DNA from: Eulemur rufifrons
Lineage: Eukaryota > Chordata > Mammalia > Primates > Lemuridae
Assembly (NCBI RefSeq): GCF_041146395.1
Contig: NC_090997.1
Coordinates: 40,651,501 to 40,715,500 of the forward strand
Direction of reading: 5' to 3'
DNA: 64,000 nucleotides
The notes below the pieces were generated by a model. The model had not been told where the DNA came from and made no database searches. It was given only the letters and a program-made list of their open reading frames with translations. A program made the position numbers and the translations under genes. Shown here piece after piece: positions 25,499 through 38,155 of this stretch (positions are counted from its first letter, which is position 1; each line of letters starts with the position of its first letter).

Positions 25499-26000
25499 GT
25501 GACTGTTCTAAATCGCTAAAATGGCTTATGACCAATGTTTGGTTTGTCAAATCCATAATCCTTGGAAGACAATGAAACCTTCAGGTATATTTCTTCTACC
25601 TGCTGGACCATTTAAACATTTATAGAGGGATTTCATGCAATTGTCATTTTCAATGCATTGTTTTCTGATTGTATAGAAGCTTTCCCATGCTATAAAGATG
25701 ATGTTGTAACTAACAGTAGCTAAAAGGTTATCAGTAAAAGTGTTTTCCTCATGGGACAATCTTGGATAAATCTTCAATTATAGAGATATTTATTTCACTG
25801 GGCAAGTTGTAAAATAGTTAAATAAGGCATTACAGATAACAGTAGCATGAGGCAAAGCTAACTAAATTGACTGGATTGCTCTGGTCAAAAGTATTCCAGA
25901 TTGATGACAATAAGATCCACTTCCAGTAAAAACCATGTAAGTTGACCCCGTATAGTCATTGGAAGGCCTATGTACTTAATAATAGAATCTCATGTATTTT
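25370..26000 (+). pseudogene. ERV integrase (pol) remnant
   Basis: Across shifting frames I can read the start of integrase (a CTTCCATTATTAAAAGCCCT block leading to an Asp/His-rich GGGAGAGATAAAATAATCC segment). An interrupting (TG)n follows, then a CLVCQIHNP-like zinc-region segment, PAGPF, LTVAK and FTGQVVK. This is the order expected of a gammaretroviral integrase. Multiple stops and frameshifts, and the dinucleotide tract within the coding region, make it non-functional. Confidence 0.65.
25461..25499. repeat. (TG)n microsatellite inside the ERV pol remnant
   Basis: A TG run interrupts the integrase remnant. Confidence 0.95.
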
Positions 26001-26049
26001 CTGCTACTAAATGCTGATATGACTAAATGCTATGATGGTTTAATGCATC

Positions 26050-27250
26050 ATACCTAAGTGTACTTTCACCAGCTAAAAAAATCTTTTCATGGTCCATTGA
26101 ATAAGAACAATCAAAACCCTTCAGAATCTACAACCCAGAGACTGGGCCTTCTGCGAATGACATCAGAAAGTCTGCCCTTGCACCTTAAACTTGGGTTTGC
26201 AGCCTCACAACTCAGAAGGGCCCCTCTAGGCTCTTGGAACTGTATACTCATTGGAGACCTAAAGGTAAAGCTAACCAGAGAATTTTCTCCCCAGAAGTAC
26301 ATGGCATCCTAGGTATGGACAGCTTTAGCCCAAGGTCACAAGTCAAAAATTCGCTGTGATAGTGAGACTATTTTCTCTGTTTTTTCCTTGCTTTTGCCTC
26401 TTTGAACAATAGAACTGAAAAGGGGACTCTTGTATGCACTCATGGGGTATATTTTTATTTGTGAAACATTTTGTAGCCAACCTTACACATGGACAAATTT
26501 ATGCCTTGATAGATGAAAGATGAAGGGCTAAAGTGCATAAGAAATTTTAATGGTATCTTTGTTGCTTGATAATCAGTCAGAAACAGAACATTGGTCCGCT
26601 CCTCTTAACCTACATCATAGGGTAAAGAGAACATTGCCAGGAGGCCTTCACTCTTTTGGATGGAAATCATTTGTTAGGTCTCTTTTTCCATAGTTTGGAG
26701 TAAATGAGGCAATGATTAAAAATTTATCCCTCAAAATAGGCTCTATAGCAAATTATACTGCAAAGGCTATGGTTACACAACAGATGTCAAATTCTCTTGA
26801 TAAAGTTATGATGGATAATAGAATTGCTCTAGATCATTTACTGGCTAAACAGAGAAGTATCTGTGCAGTTTCTGACACTTATTGTTGCACATGGAGGAAT
26901 ACATCAGGTATTATAGAGATCCAATTGTAGGGGTTGGTGAACAGGCTGTTTGGCTGAAATGAGTAGACTCTATCTCGTGCATTCTTTGATCTATTTGATT
27001 TTAGTTGATTTGGTTCATGGGGACCTAGCTATGGGGCATACTCCAATTCTTGGTTTTACCCTCCTGATAGTCCTTACAGTAGTCTCCCTACTCTCTCGAA
27101 AGTTTTAAATGTTTGCATGCAGCCATCAGTACAATGTCAAATGGTCTCTCTTTGACTGGAACAAAAGCTCAAAGAAATGTATGACCATGAGGATCCCGTA
27201 ACTTATGAATGTATTGCTGAGATCAGAAACCCAAAATAATGGTAACTGAG
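26050..27250 (+). pseudogene. ERV envelope remnant (SU end and TM)
   Basis: The SU part has several stops. An R-V-K-R furin-type cleavage site is encoded at 26619-26630. In the same frame, after an in-frame TAG at 26691-26693, a 73-codon open segment (26712-26930) carries the TM ectodomain with an immunosuppressive-domain-like region and a C-X6-CC motif at 26862-26888. A degenerate membrane span and a cytoplasmic tail follow to about 27240 in other frames. The C-X6-CC arrangement is typical of gammaretrovirus-like envelopes. It cannot encode a full envelope. Confidence 0.8.
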
Positions 27251-27704
27251 AGTGGCACTGAAGCCCTAAGTTTTGGCTATACTTTCACCTAAGTGTGAAC
27301 CTGACCAAAGTGGGGAAATTTTAAACAAAACTGTGGGAGGCCGTTGTTTAGGACTGAGCTTGTGCAGTAGGCCCCATTAGCCCAGAGAAAACCAAAATGG
27401 AGTTGCTCATAATAAATGCAACATAATCAAACTGAAACTTTACAACAGATAAATCCTAAGACAGACCAGGTTTTATTTTTCTCCTGAAAATAAGGGATTC
27501 CAACACAAGGAGGTCCCCTCTACTCTAACTTTTCAAAAAAAAAGAGTAAGCTGAAGTCTTTGTTTCTTTGTTCCCACCTCACAAAACCCACTCTTCTGCT
27601 ATTTCCCAGTGAGATCTGGGACCAAAGAAGTGTATTTACAATAGTGACAGTGTGATATCAGTGCCTCAAGTTTTCGTCAATCTCTCAAAATTGAGAGCTT
27701 GACC

Positions 27705-27716
27705 AAAAGGGGAAAA
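27705..27716 (+). promoter_or_regulatory. ERV polypurine tract
   Basis: AAAAGGGGAAAA lies directly before the 3' LTR, the normal place for the plus-strand primer. Confidence 0.85.
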
Positions 27717-27717
27717 T

Positions 27718-28104
27718 TATTAAATTAAGTTTAGCCTAAAGCCACCTGCTCACATATTTTAAATTCAGCCTAAAGGCTGTACTTAGTAAATTACAACTTA
27801 CCAGGATGTGTAAATAGGCTGAAACCTACTCCTGTGCCAATCACCAAGTTCTGGCCAGTCAAAGGTGGTCAGCTGTTCAAACCATGTTAATATAAGGCAA
27901 ACGCTGAGCTGTAACCAATCCAGCTGTTTCTGTACCTCACTTCCATTTTTTTTGTACTTTCCTTTCCTTTTTCTGTCCATAAGTCTTCTTCAAATACGTG
28001 GCAAACTGAACCTATTCTGGTTTGGGTGCTGCCCAATCTGCAAATGGTTCTTTGCTCAATTAAAGTCTGTTAAATTTAATTTGTCTAAGGTATTTCTTTT
28101 AATA
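27718..28104 (+). repeat. 3' LTR of the ERV
   Basis: It parallels the 5' LTR: TTAAATTAAGTTTAGCCTAA, GGCAAACGCTGAGCTGTAAC with a CCAAT box, TTTCTGTCCATAAGTCTTC, and TTCTTTGCTCAATTAAAG. It ends near TTTTAATA, where the 5' copy has TTTTAACA. Confidence 0.85.
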
Positions 28105-29105
28105 GATCCATATAGAAAACAGCAAAGTTTACCTCCATACCAATTATTTGAATCGGGGTCTATATCTCTCAGATTTAAATGTTTGTGACATTTTCCTCTC
28201 ACACCCTTAGGTGTCACCATTAGAAAAGTGGCACTTTACGGGTGTTTTAGGACAGTAAGCAAAATTTGTCATCATTAAAGTGACCCATGTACTAAGAAAT
28301 ACAGATACAAAAATAGTTCACTGTTGTCATGACACATAAGCAAAGAAATGAATTTGATGTTTCCAGAATAATAAATAAAAACTTTTTCTTAAGAGACAGT
28401 GACATCTTTAACCCCTAAAACCCCTAAAAACCTCTCCTATCTGAGCCACTGACTCAGTGTGTCCCTTCAGGGCCGTCATCATGGCTCTTCATTTCCTAGA
28501 TTTACATGAAAGTGCAGTTAATAGTGGCCCATTCTATGAATGATATTATTCACTCTTCCCTTTGTTAAACGGAAACTGGATGGCCTGGACAACATGACTA
28601 AAAACTGCCTATAGAACCGTCTGTCAACCTTATTTTGAAGCTTGAAATAGGCAGACATGACAGGGAAAACAAACAGTATTTTAAACTGAAGTAAGTGGTG
28701 ACAGTAGAACTCTATTTTCATTCAGCTTCACATCATTGTGTATAGATACCAGATGCAGCTTCCTCTAGGCTCCAGTTATTAATAAATTGCTACTGCTGTG
28801 TATTCATGGAAACAGTTCTTTTATAGGACTGGAGATGAAATGTCCATCATTAACTCCTGCAACCTGCCTTACAAACTAACAGCTGCTCCCAGACCTACTT
28901 GGTAAGTTCCTTCCAAGAAGAAGATGCTCAGAGTGGGTAGGATTTCAAAGTCTGACTCCCTGGAGCGGTGAATACTCTAACCCTCCTAATTTCTAGGAAG
29001 CTGCTTTTAAGGACTGTATCAATGACAACATCATGAAAAATAAATGGATAACTTGTAGGTAAAGCTATAGAAAGGAAGGTCATTTCCAACCCCACTAAAA
29101 ACTTC
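28105..29105. other. Unassigned DNA
   Basis: No recognised element. A CCCCTAAAACCCCTAAAA stretch lies at 28412-28430 and is too short to be telomeric. Confidence 0.4.
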
Positions 29106-29109
29106 AGAG

Positions 29110-29245
29110 TTCTTTCATCCTGTCTCCTACTTTACAGACGAAGAGTCTGAGCTCAGGAGATAGGATTGAGTGACTCTCTCGACTGGTGAGGGGCAGAGCT
29201 AGCCCATACAAACAGCCTGGCTCCCAACTAAGCACATTCCCTACT
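29110..29245 (-). mobile_element. MIR SINE fragment, antisense
   Basis: CTACTTTACAGACGAAGAGTC followed by a GGGGCAGAGCTAG segment and CAGCCTGGCTCC fits the reverse complement of the MIR core. Confidence 0.65.
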
Positions 29246-32085
29246 AAAAAAAACTGTCTTTTTTTCTTGGAAGTAAAAAGAAATTTCTCGACAACAAGGG
29301 GCTGTTTAAGAAAAAGCTACACGCAATGACTCCAAAATTCTATGTGATCCTCACAACCTTTCATTTTGCCCTGCATGTCTCTTTAGAGCTTGTCTATTAA
29401 GTGTATAATAGGGAAATAATGTACCTGGAAGGAAACAGAGACAAAGACTTGCTGCTATAATGGATAACCAATATGGATTTTCTGAACGCATAAACATTTG
29501 TAATAAAGGGATCTCAATCAAAAACAGGTATCAGATCAAATGGCTTCATTTTAGCAATATTAACCAAGGGAGTTTTCATTTATCTTAATCATTTATTTAA
29601 GGCCACACAATAAAAAAGTAATTACACTTATGAAAAAGTAGATAATATGAGAAAAACATATTTAAAGTTTCACCGATCCAGAAGCATTAATGTAAATAAC
29701 TGAAAAGAATATAAAAAATTTCTAAGTTATGCATAAAGAAATCACATTACTTGAGTAGTTGAAATCAGCTTTAACAGCTAGGATTTAGTATTAGGAAATT
29801 TTTCATAAGAAAAATGATATCTGAACTCGTAATTTCCAATTGCAAATAAAATACTACAGCTGGAAAAATATACATATTGGAATTTATAAAATTCCCATGA
29901 AAACAAGAGAGGAAGTCTTCTCCTTGGTTGAAATCAATGTGGAAAAGACATTAAGTACTGTCATGATCTAAACTGAAGCTTGATATCCTTACCCTATTAT
30001 TAATGTGGAAATAGTGACTTAAAAGGTAAAAACAATTGCATAAGAGCAGTCTTCAGCTTATAAAATATTAAAGGCTAAGCATCCAAAATAAGCACTAAAA
30101 AATAATATTAGTAATACTAAATAGATGGCATTTATATAATCATTCTTTACTAACACGAAGGAGGAAGTTATGGTTTAAAACAATTATCAAAAGAAAGTAA
30201 ATGTCTCTTTGAACAATAAGAACTTGTAAATATTTACGATATAGTGATCAGGCCCATGAATGTCTAACCATAAAATATGTGGAATACATTCTTGGGTACT
30301 ATAGGATGGAAGCTTGGATGAAAAGGTAATTAATTATTTTCTTAGTAGTTCCTAGTTTTTCACTACCCATCTTGGACACCACAAAGGAAAGCTTAGTAAC
30401 TTATGAATAAGTGGATATCGCCCAATAAACCTAGTTGTGAACATCCTCAAATGAGAAAAGAAATATGAAAAGGAAACCACAAATCTTGGATGACCACTTT
30501 ACCAAACATCAGAGGGACAATGGAAGGAAAAAACTGATTGAGAGAATTAAAAAAAAAACTTACAAAAAATTGAGTCATGAACCTGACTTTCAATAGTAAG
30601 GATTTTTTTTCTCTCCTCTAGTAAAAACAATTTATTTATATTTTACACAAATGCCCTATAAATAAGTCTACTTAACAACTTTTATATATTCTTTCCATAT
30701 TCCTTATTCTACTATTAATATTATCCTTCCAGTTACCAATTTACAGATTAGCCAAAACAATTTCATGTTTAGTTTTTCTGAACTCTTTCAAGCTGATTTC
30801 CATTTTGGTAAAAATATATATATATATATATATATGTGATGTGATTTTACCTTTTCTCTATAAAAGCACATCTCATCATGTTGGTGGTGACACTGTTAAA
30901 CAGGAGTATCTCTAATTTTGAGGGTGTGATTGTAGGACATAATCACTTAGTAGGGTCACATGGGAAGAATTATGGCCTTTATGTTATCACCCAACATTTT
31001 ATCTCCTCCACTTCCACTAGGCTGGGAATTCTATAAGAAAATTCATCTAACTTCTGATTATTACTACTTGATAGATACTCAAGAAATGTTTATTGAATAT
31101 CTCTTATTTTTTGAGTATTTCTTTATTTTCCAAAGACAGTATGTCTAATATGGATCTATTACTTGATTATAAAGAATCATGTGTGCTCCAGAGCATTTAT
31201 CTTTTGTTAGCTCAGCTGCCTAACTTTTCCCAGCCATTCTTTCTTTTCCACCACACACCATTTGTGAAGAACTGGTAGCTAACAAATCTGTTTGATTGTT
31301 AACCTATATTTTAACCTATTCAACCAAACAGTTTTGGTTCAACTCATTTTTGTTGCAAGGAGAATGTTAAAAATCCTTAATCCAGGAGGAAGTTGGTGGA
31401 AATACTGCCGGGAGAATTTTTCTTCCTAGGGAAGCAGAATCACAATTTCTCTAAGAAGCTTAGAGTTTCAAGGGACCAAACACAGCAGAGAAATTCACTT
31501 TTCTAACAGTTTTCCAACTGCTATGGATAAACAAGGTATCCCAACTGGAAGGAGCCAAGAAGCCTGAGGCTGAACTGCCTAAGAGATCCCAGTTTGCACA
31601 AATGTAATCTCAGGTTTCCTTTGCTCCAGAAGCCCCTTGTCTGTTGCTGTCCATTGCAGTTTCTGACCCAGGCATGTTTAAAACGTATGTGCAGAACGAG
31701 GCCCTTCTGTTAACCTCATCTGAAGGGCAAAATTACATGACTCCTGGCTCTGAGAAAATGGCTTATTTCTATCTATAGATGTATCCAGCACACTTAAGAC
31801 GACTTTAGATGCCATTCTATATAGGATTGTGTCTTTTTTCCCAAATAATTGTGATGGTCAATTTTAAAGCAAAATACATTTCCCTCTGAAAATCTATATA
31901 AACATGAGAAATAAATGTTTGTGGTAAAAGAAACATTGGATACTTAATAATCACATACAATTGAAGTAAGTCTGCTGTATAGGTGATGAGATCTTGTAAG
32001 CAAATGAGAAAGGGCCAGAATCTGTGTTTTCAAGGTTGAGTCAAACCATGGGTCTATCAGGAATTTCCTATTTCAGAGAAATCTG
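29246..32085. other. Unassigned AT-rich DNA
   Basis: A (TA)n run is at 30813-30836. No other repeat, RNA gene or convincing coding region was recognised. Confidence 0.4.
30813..30836. repeat. (TA)n microsatellite
   Basis: A pure TA dinucleotide run. Confidence 0.95.
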
Positions 32086-32089
32086 TGAA

Positions 32090-32260
32090 ATTGGTATTTT
32101 GAGGTCTGATAATTCTGAGTTTGAAGCGATTCAGCCTCTATGAGCTCTGAGATCTTGAAGATTTAATCTATCTAATTTCAGTTTCCTCGTCTGGAAAAAT
32201 AAAATAATACCCATCTCAAAGGATTATTATAGAAATTAGATGAGATTAATTTCTCATTAA
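32090..32260 (+). mobile_element. MIR SINE, sense
   Basis: It runs from a CTGAGTTTGAAGC.ATTCAG block through TTTCAGTTTCCTCGTCTGGA to ATACCCATCTCAAAGGATTA. This follows the MIR core and 3' end. Confidence 0.75.
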
Positions 32261-32310
32261 GAAGGAAATGGGTGAAAAAAAGCCATTTGCCAAAAATATA
32301 TATAGTATCA

Positions 32311-32403
32311 TTTCTCTTTCTTTCTCCTTCCTTTCTTTCTATATTCCTTCTTTCTTTCCTTCTTTCTTTCCTTCCTTCATTCCTTCGTTCGTTCCTTCCT
32401 TCC
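32311..32403. repeat. (TTTC/TTCC)n tract
   Basis: A pyrimidine tract of TTTC and TTCC units with a few TTCG and TTCA variants. Confidence 0.95.
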
Positions 32404-32689
32404 TAAAAGCCAAAAATAAAAACAAAAAATCTATCTTGGCTAGATGTATTGAGGACCATGAGACTTCAGGGACCATAAGTGGTCTGCTGTGCCTACGGTC
32501 TTGGGTCTTTGCATTGTTGAGTAGGGTATAGAAACCAGGATTGAAGAAGAGTATGAATGTTTGGGTGTGTGCTACAGGGGATAGGGAAGGAGGGTTTTAC
32601 TTTTGAGAACCACCTCCCCATCATTAATTTTCCTGCCCACTGGATTAGTCCCTTCAGCTTGTAGACACCCTGTTGCTTCTCCAATCTTA

Positions 32690-34262
32690 AGATAACTCTA
32701 TTGAGCTTACTTCCCACTCGAGCTACTACCCATTTCTAAGTTTCCCTTTATAGCCAAGCTCTTTTTCCTGAGATTTACCTGTTCTCTTTCTTTCTCTCTC
32801 CAACCTGTCCCCCCTTTCTCTCTCCTCTCATTCTCTCCAGAACCCATGCTAATCCTAATACTTACACTACTAGTCTCCTTAAATTGCTCTCATGGAACTC
32901 ACCAATGATTGTTACTTTGCTAAATCCAGTGGTGAATCAGATATTCATTTTGGTCTCAGTAACATTTGTCACAGTTCATCACACCCTTCTCCTTGAAACA
33001 ATGTCTTCCCTTGACATCCAGGACACACTGTCCTAGTTTTTCTCCAGCTCATTAGCTCCTCTCAGTCTTCTGAGATGGTTTCTCCTCATCTCCTTAACCT
33101 CTTACAGTTTCCAAATCGCAGAACTCTGTCCTTGAGAGCTTGGAGGTTCTAGCAGGGGAGCACAGCTACTCGTATACCCTTGACTAAAGAACAGTCCTCC
33201 TCTATCAGGGAAGGTCGTCCTCTTCGATCAAGCATGCAGCTTCAGGAAGTACACACATGGATCAGTAAGGGAGGAAGGGGGCACCTGCCTAGCCGGCCAG
33301 ATCAGCCGAATCAACCCTGGTGATCAATGGGGTGGCAGATGTTGCAGCCAGATCGCCCTTAAATCCCCAGAACTCAGTCCTTAATCCAGTATCCTGTACC
33401 TTCCATTGGTGATCCCATTTAGTCTTGGCATTTAATATGACATTTAGGCTTATAATTCCAGATTTATGTCTCTGGCTCAAATCCCTCCCCTGAACTCCAG
33501 ACCTTCACACATCCAACTGTCTGCTTCTCATTCTCAGCACCTCCACATGGGTGGATAATAGGTCTGACTTAACATGCCTAAAATCTAACTCCTAGTTTAC
33601 CCCTAAAAACTTGCTCCTCTATAGTTCATTTCTTCCCAGGGGATGGCAATTCCAGCCTTTCAGTTGCTCAGGTTGCGTCCTCCTTGATTCCTCCTTCCCT
33701 CTCTCTCACTCCGCACATCCAATCCATCAGCAAGTCCTGTTGGCTCTACTTATGAAATACATCCAGAATCTGACCACTCCTCATCATCTTCATTGCCACA
33801 ACCCTGGCCCATACTGTCATCATCTCTGTCTTAGTTTATTTCAATAGCCTCCTATCTGGTTTCTTTGCCTCACTGGAATATATTGTTCAGATGCCAGAAG
33901 GATCCTTATAGAAGATTGTTTGCTTAAAACGTTTATAAACGTCAAATATCACTTAAAGTCAAAGTCTTTACCGAGACCCTACATGATCTGGCTTCATTCT
34001 GCCCACTTCTCCATTTGGCACCCCCCCCCCAATAACACACAGCCTATAGTCCCTATCCTTCCTTGCTTGTTTTTCTCAATATCATTACATAATTTTCTTA
34101 TGTATTTTTATATACACACAAGAACATAAACTCTGTGAGGGAAGAAGTATTTGCCTCTTCTATTCTTCTCTTCCCTGATACATGCTTGAGCTTAAAACAG
34201 TGCCTAGCACATAGCAGGTGCTTAATAAATATGTACTAAATTGATGAATAAATGAATGAATT
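32690..34262 (+). mobile_element. Long L2 LINE 3' region, sense
   Basis: The order follows L2: CATCACACCCTTCTCCTTGA, CAGGACACACTGTCCTAG, TTTCTCCTCATCTCC, CCTGAACTCCAGACC, AGTTGCTCAGG, CCTACATGATCTGGCTTC, TGCCTAGCACATAGCAGGTG, then a TGAATAAATGAATGAA end. At about 1.5 kb it is unusually long for an ancient L2. A 234-bp foreign segment (33134-33367) interrupts it. The short frames inside are remnants. Confidence 0.8.
33134..33367. mobile_element. Unidentified 234-bp insert in the L2
   Basis: L2 sequence CAGAACTCTGTCCTT (33119-33133) is repeated as CAGAACTCAGTCCTT (33368-33382), a 14/15-base direct repeat that a contiguous L2 would hold once. The insert between them is GC-richer than its surroundings and contains TCCTCCTCTATCAGGGAAGG and CACCTGCCTAGCCGGCCAGA. 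It lacks an A-rich tail and obvious terminal inverted repeats. I cannot name the family. Confidence 0.55.
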
Positions 34263-34699
34263 GATTTTGTGAGAACTACACTTTATTTGCATATCTGATG
34301 GACCTGATCATGCAAAGCAATAGTATCCTATCAGTACATCCCAAATGAAAAGTTTACAAAATAAAAATAATGTCACGACCAATTAAACTGTATCATGTCT
34401 TAGTTCCTACAAAAACATTTTTTATCAAGGCAAATGAGTCAAGCACCTGATTCTCTCCCAGAGTTGGAAGGCAAAACAAAAATTTGGAGCGTTGGTGTGA
34501 ATAAAATTGAATGGCCTATGTTGCCCTGGGAACTCTATCCAAGTCCTCTCTCTGTACTGCCTCTAGCCTAGAATGTCTCAGCCCTCACCCAACCTGCCAT
34601 AGCTTCTTTTCCTTTATCTTTTTTTCCCTTGAAGCTTCTCTATATCATTTGCACTCATTACTACCTCCAATTGTGTGGTCCCAGAGCATCATAGCTCAT

Positions 34700-34930
34700 T
34701 GGATATGACAGTAAAAGTAGCAGAAGCAGCTAGCGCACATCCAGCATGTGTAAGCACCATGATAAATATTTTGCATACATTTTGTCATTTACTGTTCACA
34801 ATAGTACCCAAGAGATAATATCATCACCCTGATTTTACAGAAGAGCAAATTCATACTTAAACACGGTAAAATAATTTGTCTTCTCAACACGGTAAATGGC
34901 AGAGTTGAACTCTGTAGTCCTTGTAACTAT
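34700..34930 (-). mobile_element. MIR SINE, antisense
   Basis: GTAAGCACCATGATAAATATT, TGATTTTACAGAAGAGCAAA and GGTAAATGGCAGAGTTGAAC fit the reverse complement of MIR. Confidence 0.7.
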
Positions 34931-35430
34931 CAGCTAGTACTAATCACCTTCAAACTTACTAAAAATATTAATTTCCAGGGTGCTTCCCTGGAGGTTCTCA
35001 TTCATCAGGATCTGGGTGGGGCTGGAAATCTGTGCTTTTAACAAGGGCTCCAGGCAATTCTTTTTATAAGTCTGGGAAAGACTACACTAATTATTCTCCC
35101 TCTCAGTCAGGCAGTTTGATAATTACAAATTGAAAATGACAAAGAGGACTGCTGATTTACAGAGTGCGCTCTACTGTACTCCCCTCTGCCAATCGAGAAG
35201 AAAGCACTTGTCAGCCATTTAGTACAACACAACAGACAATCACAGATGTGTGTGTTGTATTGAAATTTCATTTCTTTTATTTATTAGCAGCAGTAGACTA
35301 GTCCTTCAGGCATATTTCACTTTCTTCTATTAGGCCTTTACTAATGTAATACCCAAATTATAACTTAAAAGAAAGAAAATTATTCTAATCAGTTAAGTTT
35401 TTAGCAGAAGTTGCTTCTGTGACACATGTC
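34931..35430. other. Unassigned DNA
   Basis: No recognised element. Confidence 0.4.
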
Positions 35431-35445
35431 TTTTCTCACCTTTCT

Positions 35446-36580
<1,135 letters not shown>

Positions 36581-36588
36581 CACATTGA

Positions 36589-36853
36589 CTACCACACAAA
36601 AAAATGAGAAACTTTTCCTTGGGGCCACAGTGTTTTATTACAAAAAGAGAATAAAAATTCTGAGTGTAATTTAAAGGTAAACATAAATAGAAAAACTAAA
36701 TTTCTTGAATTCTATTGATTTAATCCATGTTTTTAGAATTAAATTGTCAATATTAATTCTAACAATAAGTACATCAACAAGTAAGATATTATATATGCTC
36801 CACGCAGCCTCGGGGTCAAAACTAGAGTGAGTTAAATACAACTCTCATGGCAG
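36589..36853 (-). mobile_element. Putative non-autonomous piggyBac-type element, copy 1
   Basis: Its minus strand aligns along its whole length with 40758-41037 in the opposite orientation. Nearly all of the first 25 bases match, and a shared central block contains AATTAATATTGACAA and TTAATTCTAAAA. The other end shares a TAATAAAACAC motif and GTGTGG. TTAA (36854-36857) abuts one end and TTGA (36585-36588) the other, compatible with a decayed TTAA duplication. Both ends read CTRCCA inward. Near one end, GAGTT and AACTC arms form a small hairpin. No coding capacity is visible. The piggyBac assignment rests on the TTAA sites. Confidence 0.65.
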
Positions 36854-38077
36854 TTAATGTGTTAAGATAGGTGGTATTTGTTCTCTATATTATGCTTTCC
36901 TTACAAAGTACATTTCTTACAAAGAACAGGCAGCTATAAAATGAGGTTCCTTCAGGTTTTATCTAGGCTACCCAATCCCTTGACCTTGATTTTGAATTTG
37001 ACAAGCTGCTTACTCAGTCTGTGTCTTAATTCCCATTGGTAAAGTAAAAAAAAAAAAAAAAAATCACAAACAACTCACCAGGTAACTGAGAAGAGTTTCC
37101 AATAAAGAACTTCAAGGAGTTTTCAACACTCATAATGCCTAGCAATTAGTTGAGTACAAGGATTATATTTCAAAAGAGCAACAGAGCAATGGCAGGGTGG
37201 GCTGTGAGCTCTATCTTTGTAAAGGCCCACATGGGTCGACAGTTTCCATAGTCTCGGAAGCTTTAATACAAGCACTAGAAACACTACTATGTTTCCAGGT
37301 CAATAAGAAGTTATAATATAAAATTATAGAGGAAAGTAATTCAAAATTTGCCAAAAATTTCTTTAAAATCAGGATATAGTATTATGGGACTGCACACAAA
37401 CATATACATACATAAAGTGTAACAGGCATAATGAGAAAAGAAATGATACTGGACCAAAAAAAAGAAAGTTATTTTGGAAAGTAAAGAATATAATGTTACT
37501 ATAACATACTTGATAAAAATCAATGACTAAAAATAGTTAAAAATAATTGACATTTTGGCTTCCTTCATTCCTCTATTTAATCTACACTTATTGAATACCT
37601 TTCATTTGCTAACTGCTGGGGAAAAAACTGAAACCTGAAGTTTAGGTCCCTATCTTAATGGAATTTACCTGCTAGTAGAAGAGTGAGCTTGTTTTAGAAT
37701 TTTAATAAATATTTTACAACTTTCTAAAAACCAAAAATAATAAATAAAAATATAAATAAACAGCTTCTATCCTCGGCTATTTGCATTCTACAGATAAAAG
37801 CGTGTTAACATGCAATGCTTTGCTAAAATCTACTTTTTAAAACGTCATGATTTTTCTCTTTTAGATAACAGTAAAAGACCAACAGAAAATACTAAATGGG
37901 AAAGAAGTCTTTTTTATTCCAAGTGTTTGGTCCAGGGGTTGGGGTGGAATGGATGGTATGAAGGGAGTCAAAGGTCCTGAACAAGAAAGAATGCAATCAG
38001 CATGAGTTCCCTCATTCCCTACATGTGCAGCAGTGACTTCTAGGAAACACACACACAAAATAAATATGTAGCATATT
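36854..38077. other. Unassigned DNA with possible weak old repeats
   Basis: 36990-37050 faintly resembles MIR (ACTCAGTCTGTGTCTTAATT). 37580-37700 resembles an ancient repeat whose consensus contains TATTGAGCACCTACTATGTG. A poly(A) run lies near 37047. None is firmly assigned. Confidence 0.35.
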
Positions 38078-38137
38078 GGTTAAGAACATGAATTCTACAC
38101 TCAGACTACTTGTGTCCGAATTCTGACTTGGACACAT

Positions 38138-38155
38138 AGAATCTACACAGACTTG
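38138..38155 (+). repeat. Left target-site duplication of the L1
   Basis: AGAATCTACACAGACTTG matches 45523-45540 (AGAATCTACATAGCCTTG) at 16 of 18 positions. Confidence 0.85.

Larger units (their letters stand above)
23613..28104 (+). mobile_element. Decayed class I endogenous retrovirus, two LTRs
   Basis: In order I see a 5' LTR (23613-24012), a primer-binding site (24015-24032), a leader, an integrase remnant (about 25370-26000), an envelope remnant (about 26050-27250), a polypurine tract (27705-27716) and a 3' LTR (27718-28104). Only about 1.4 kb separate the leader from integrase. Most of gag, protease, reverse transcriptase and RNase H is therefore deleted or unrecognisable. The LTRs differ at many positions, so the insertion is old. 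The envelope and PBS features place it among gammaretrovirus-like ERV1 elements, perhaps near the MER4 group; the family name is uncertain. No duplication of target DNA was recognised outside the LTRs. Confidence 0.85.

Noticed and set aside
28412..28430. CCCCTAAAACCCCTAAAA as a possible interstitial telomere repeat
   Set aside because: Only two imperfect units, and the unit is not the vertebrate CCCTAA hexamer.
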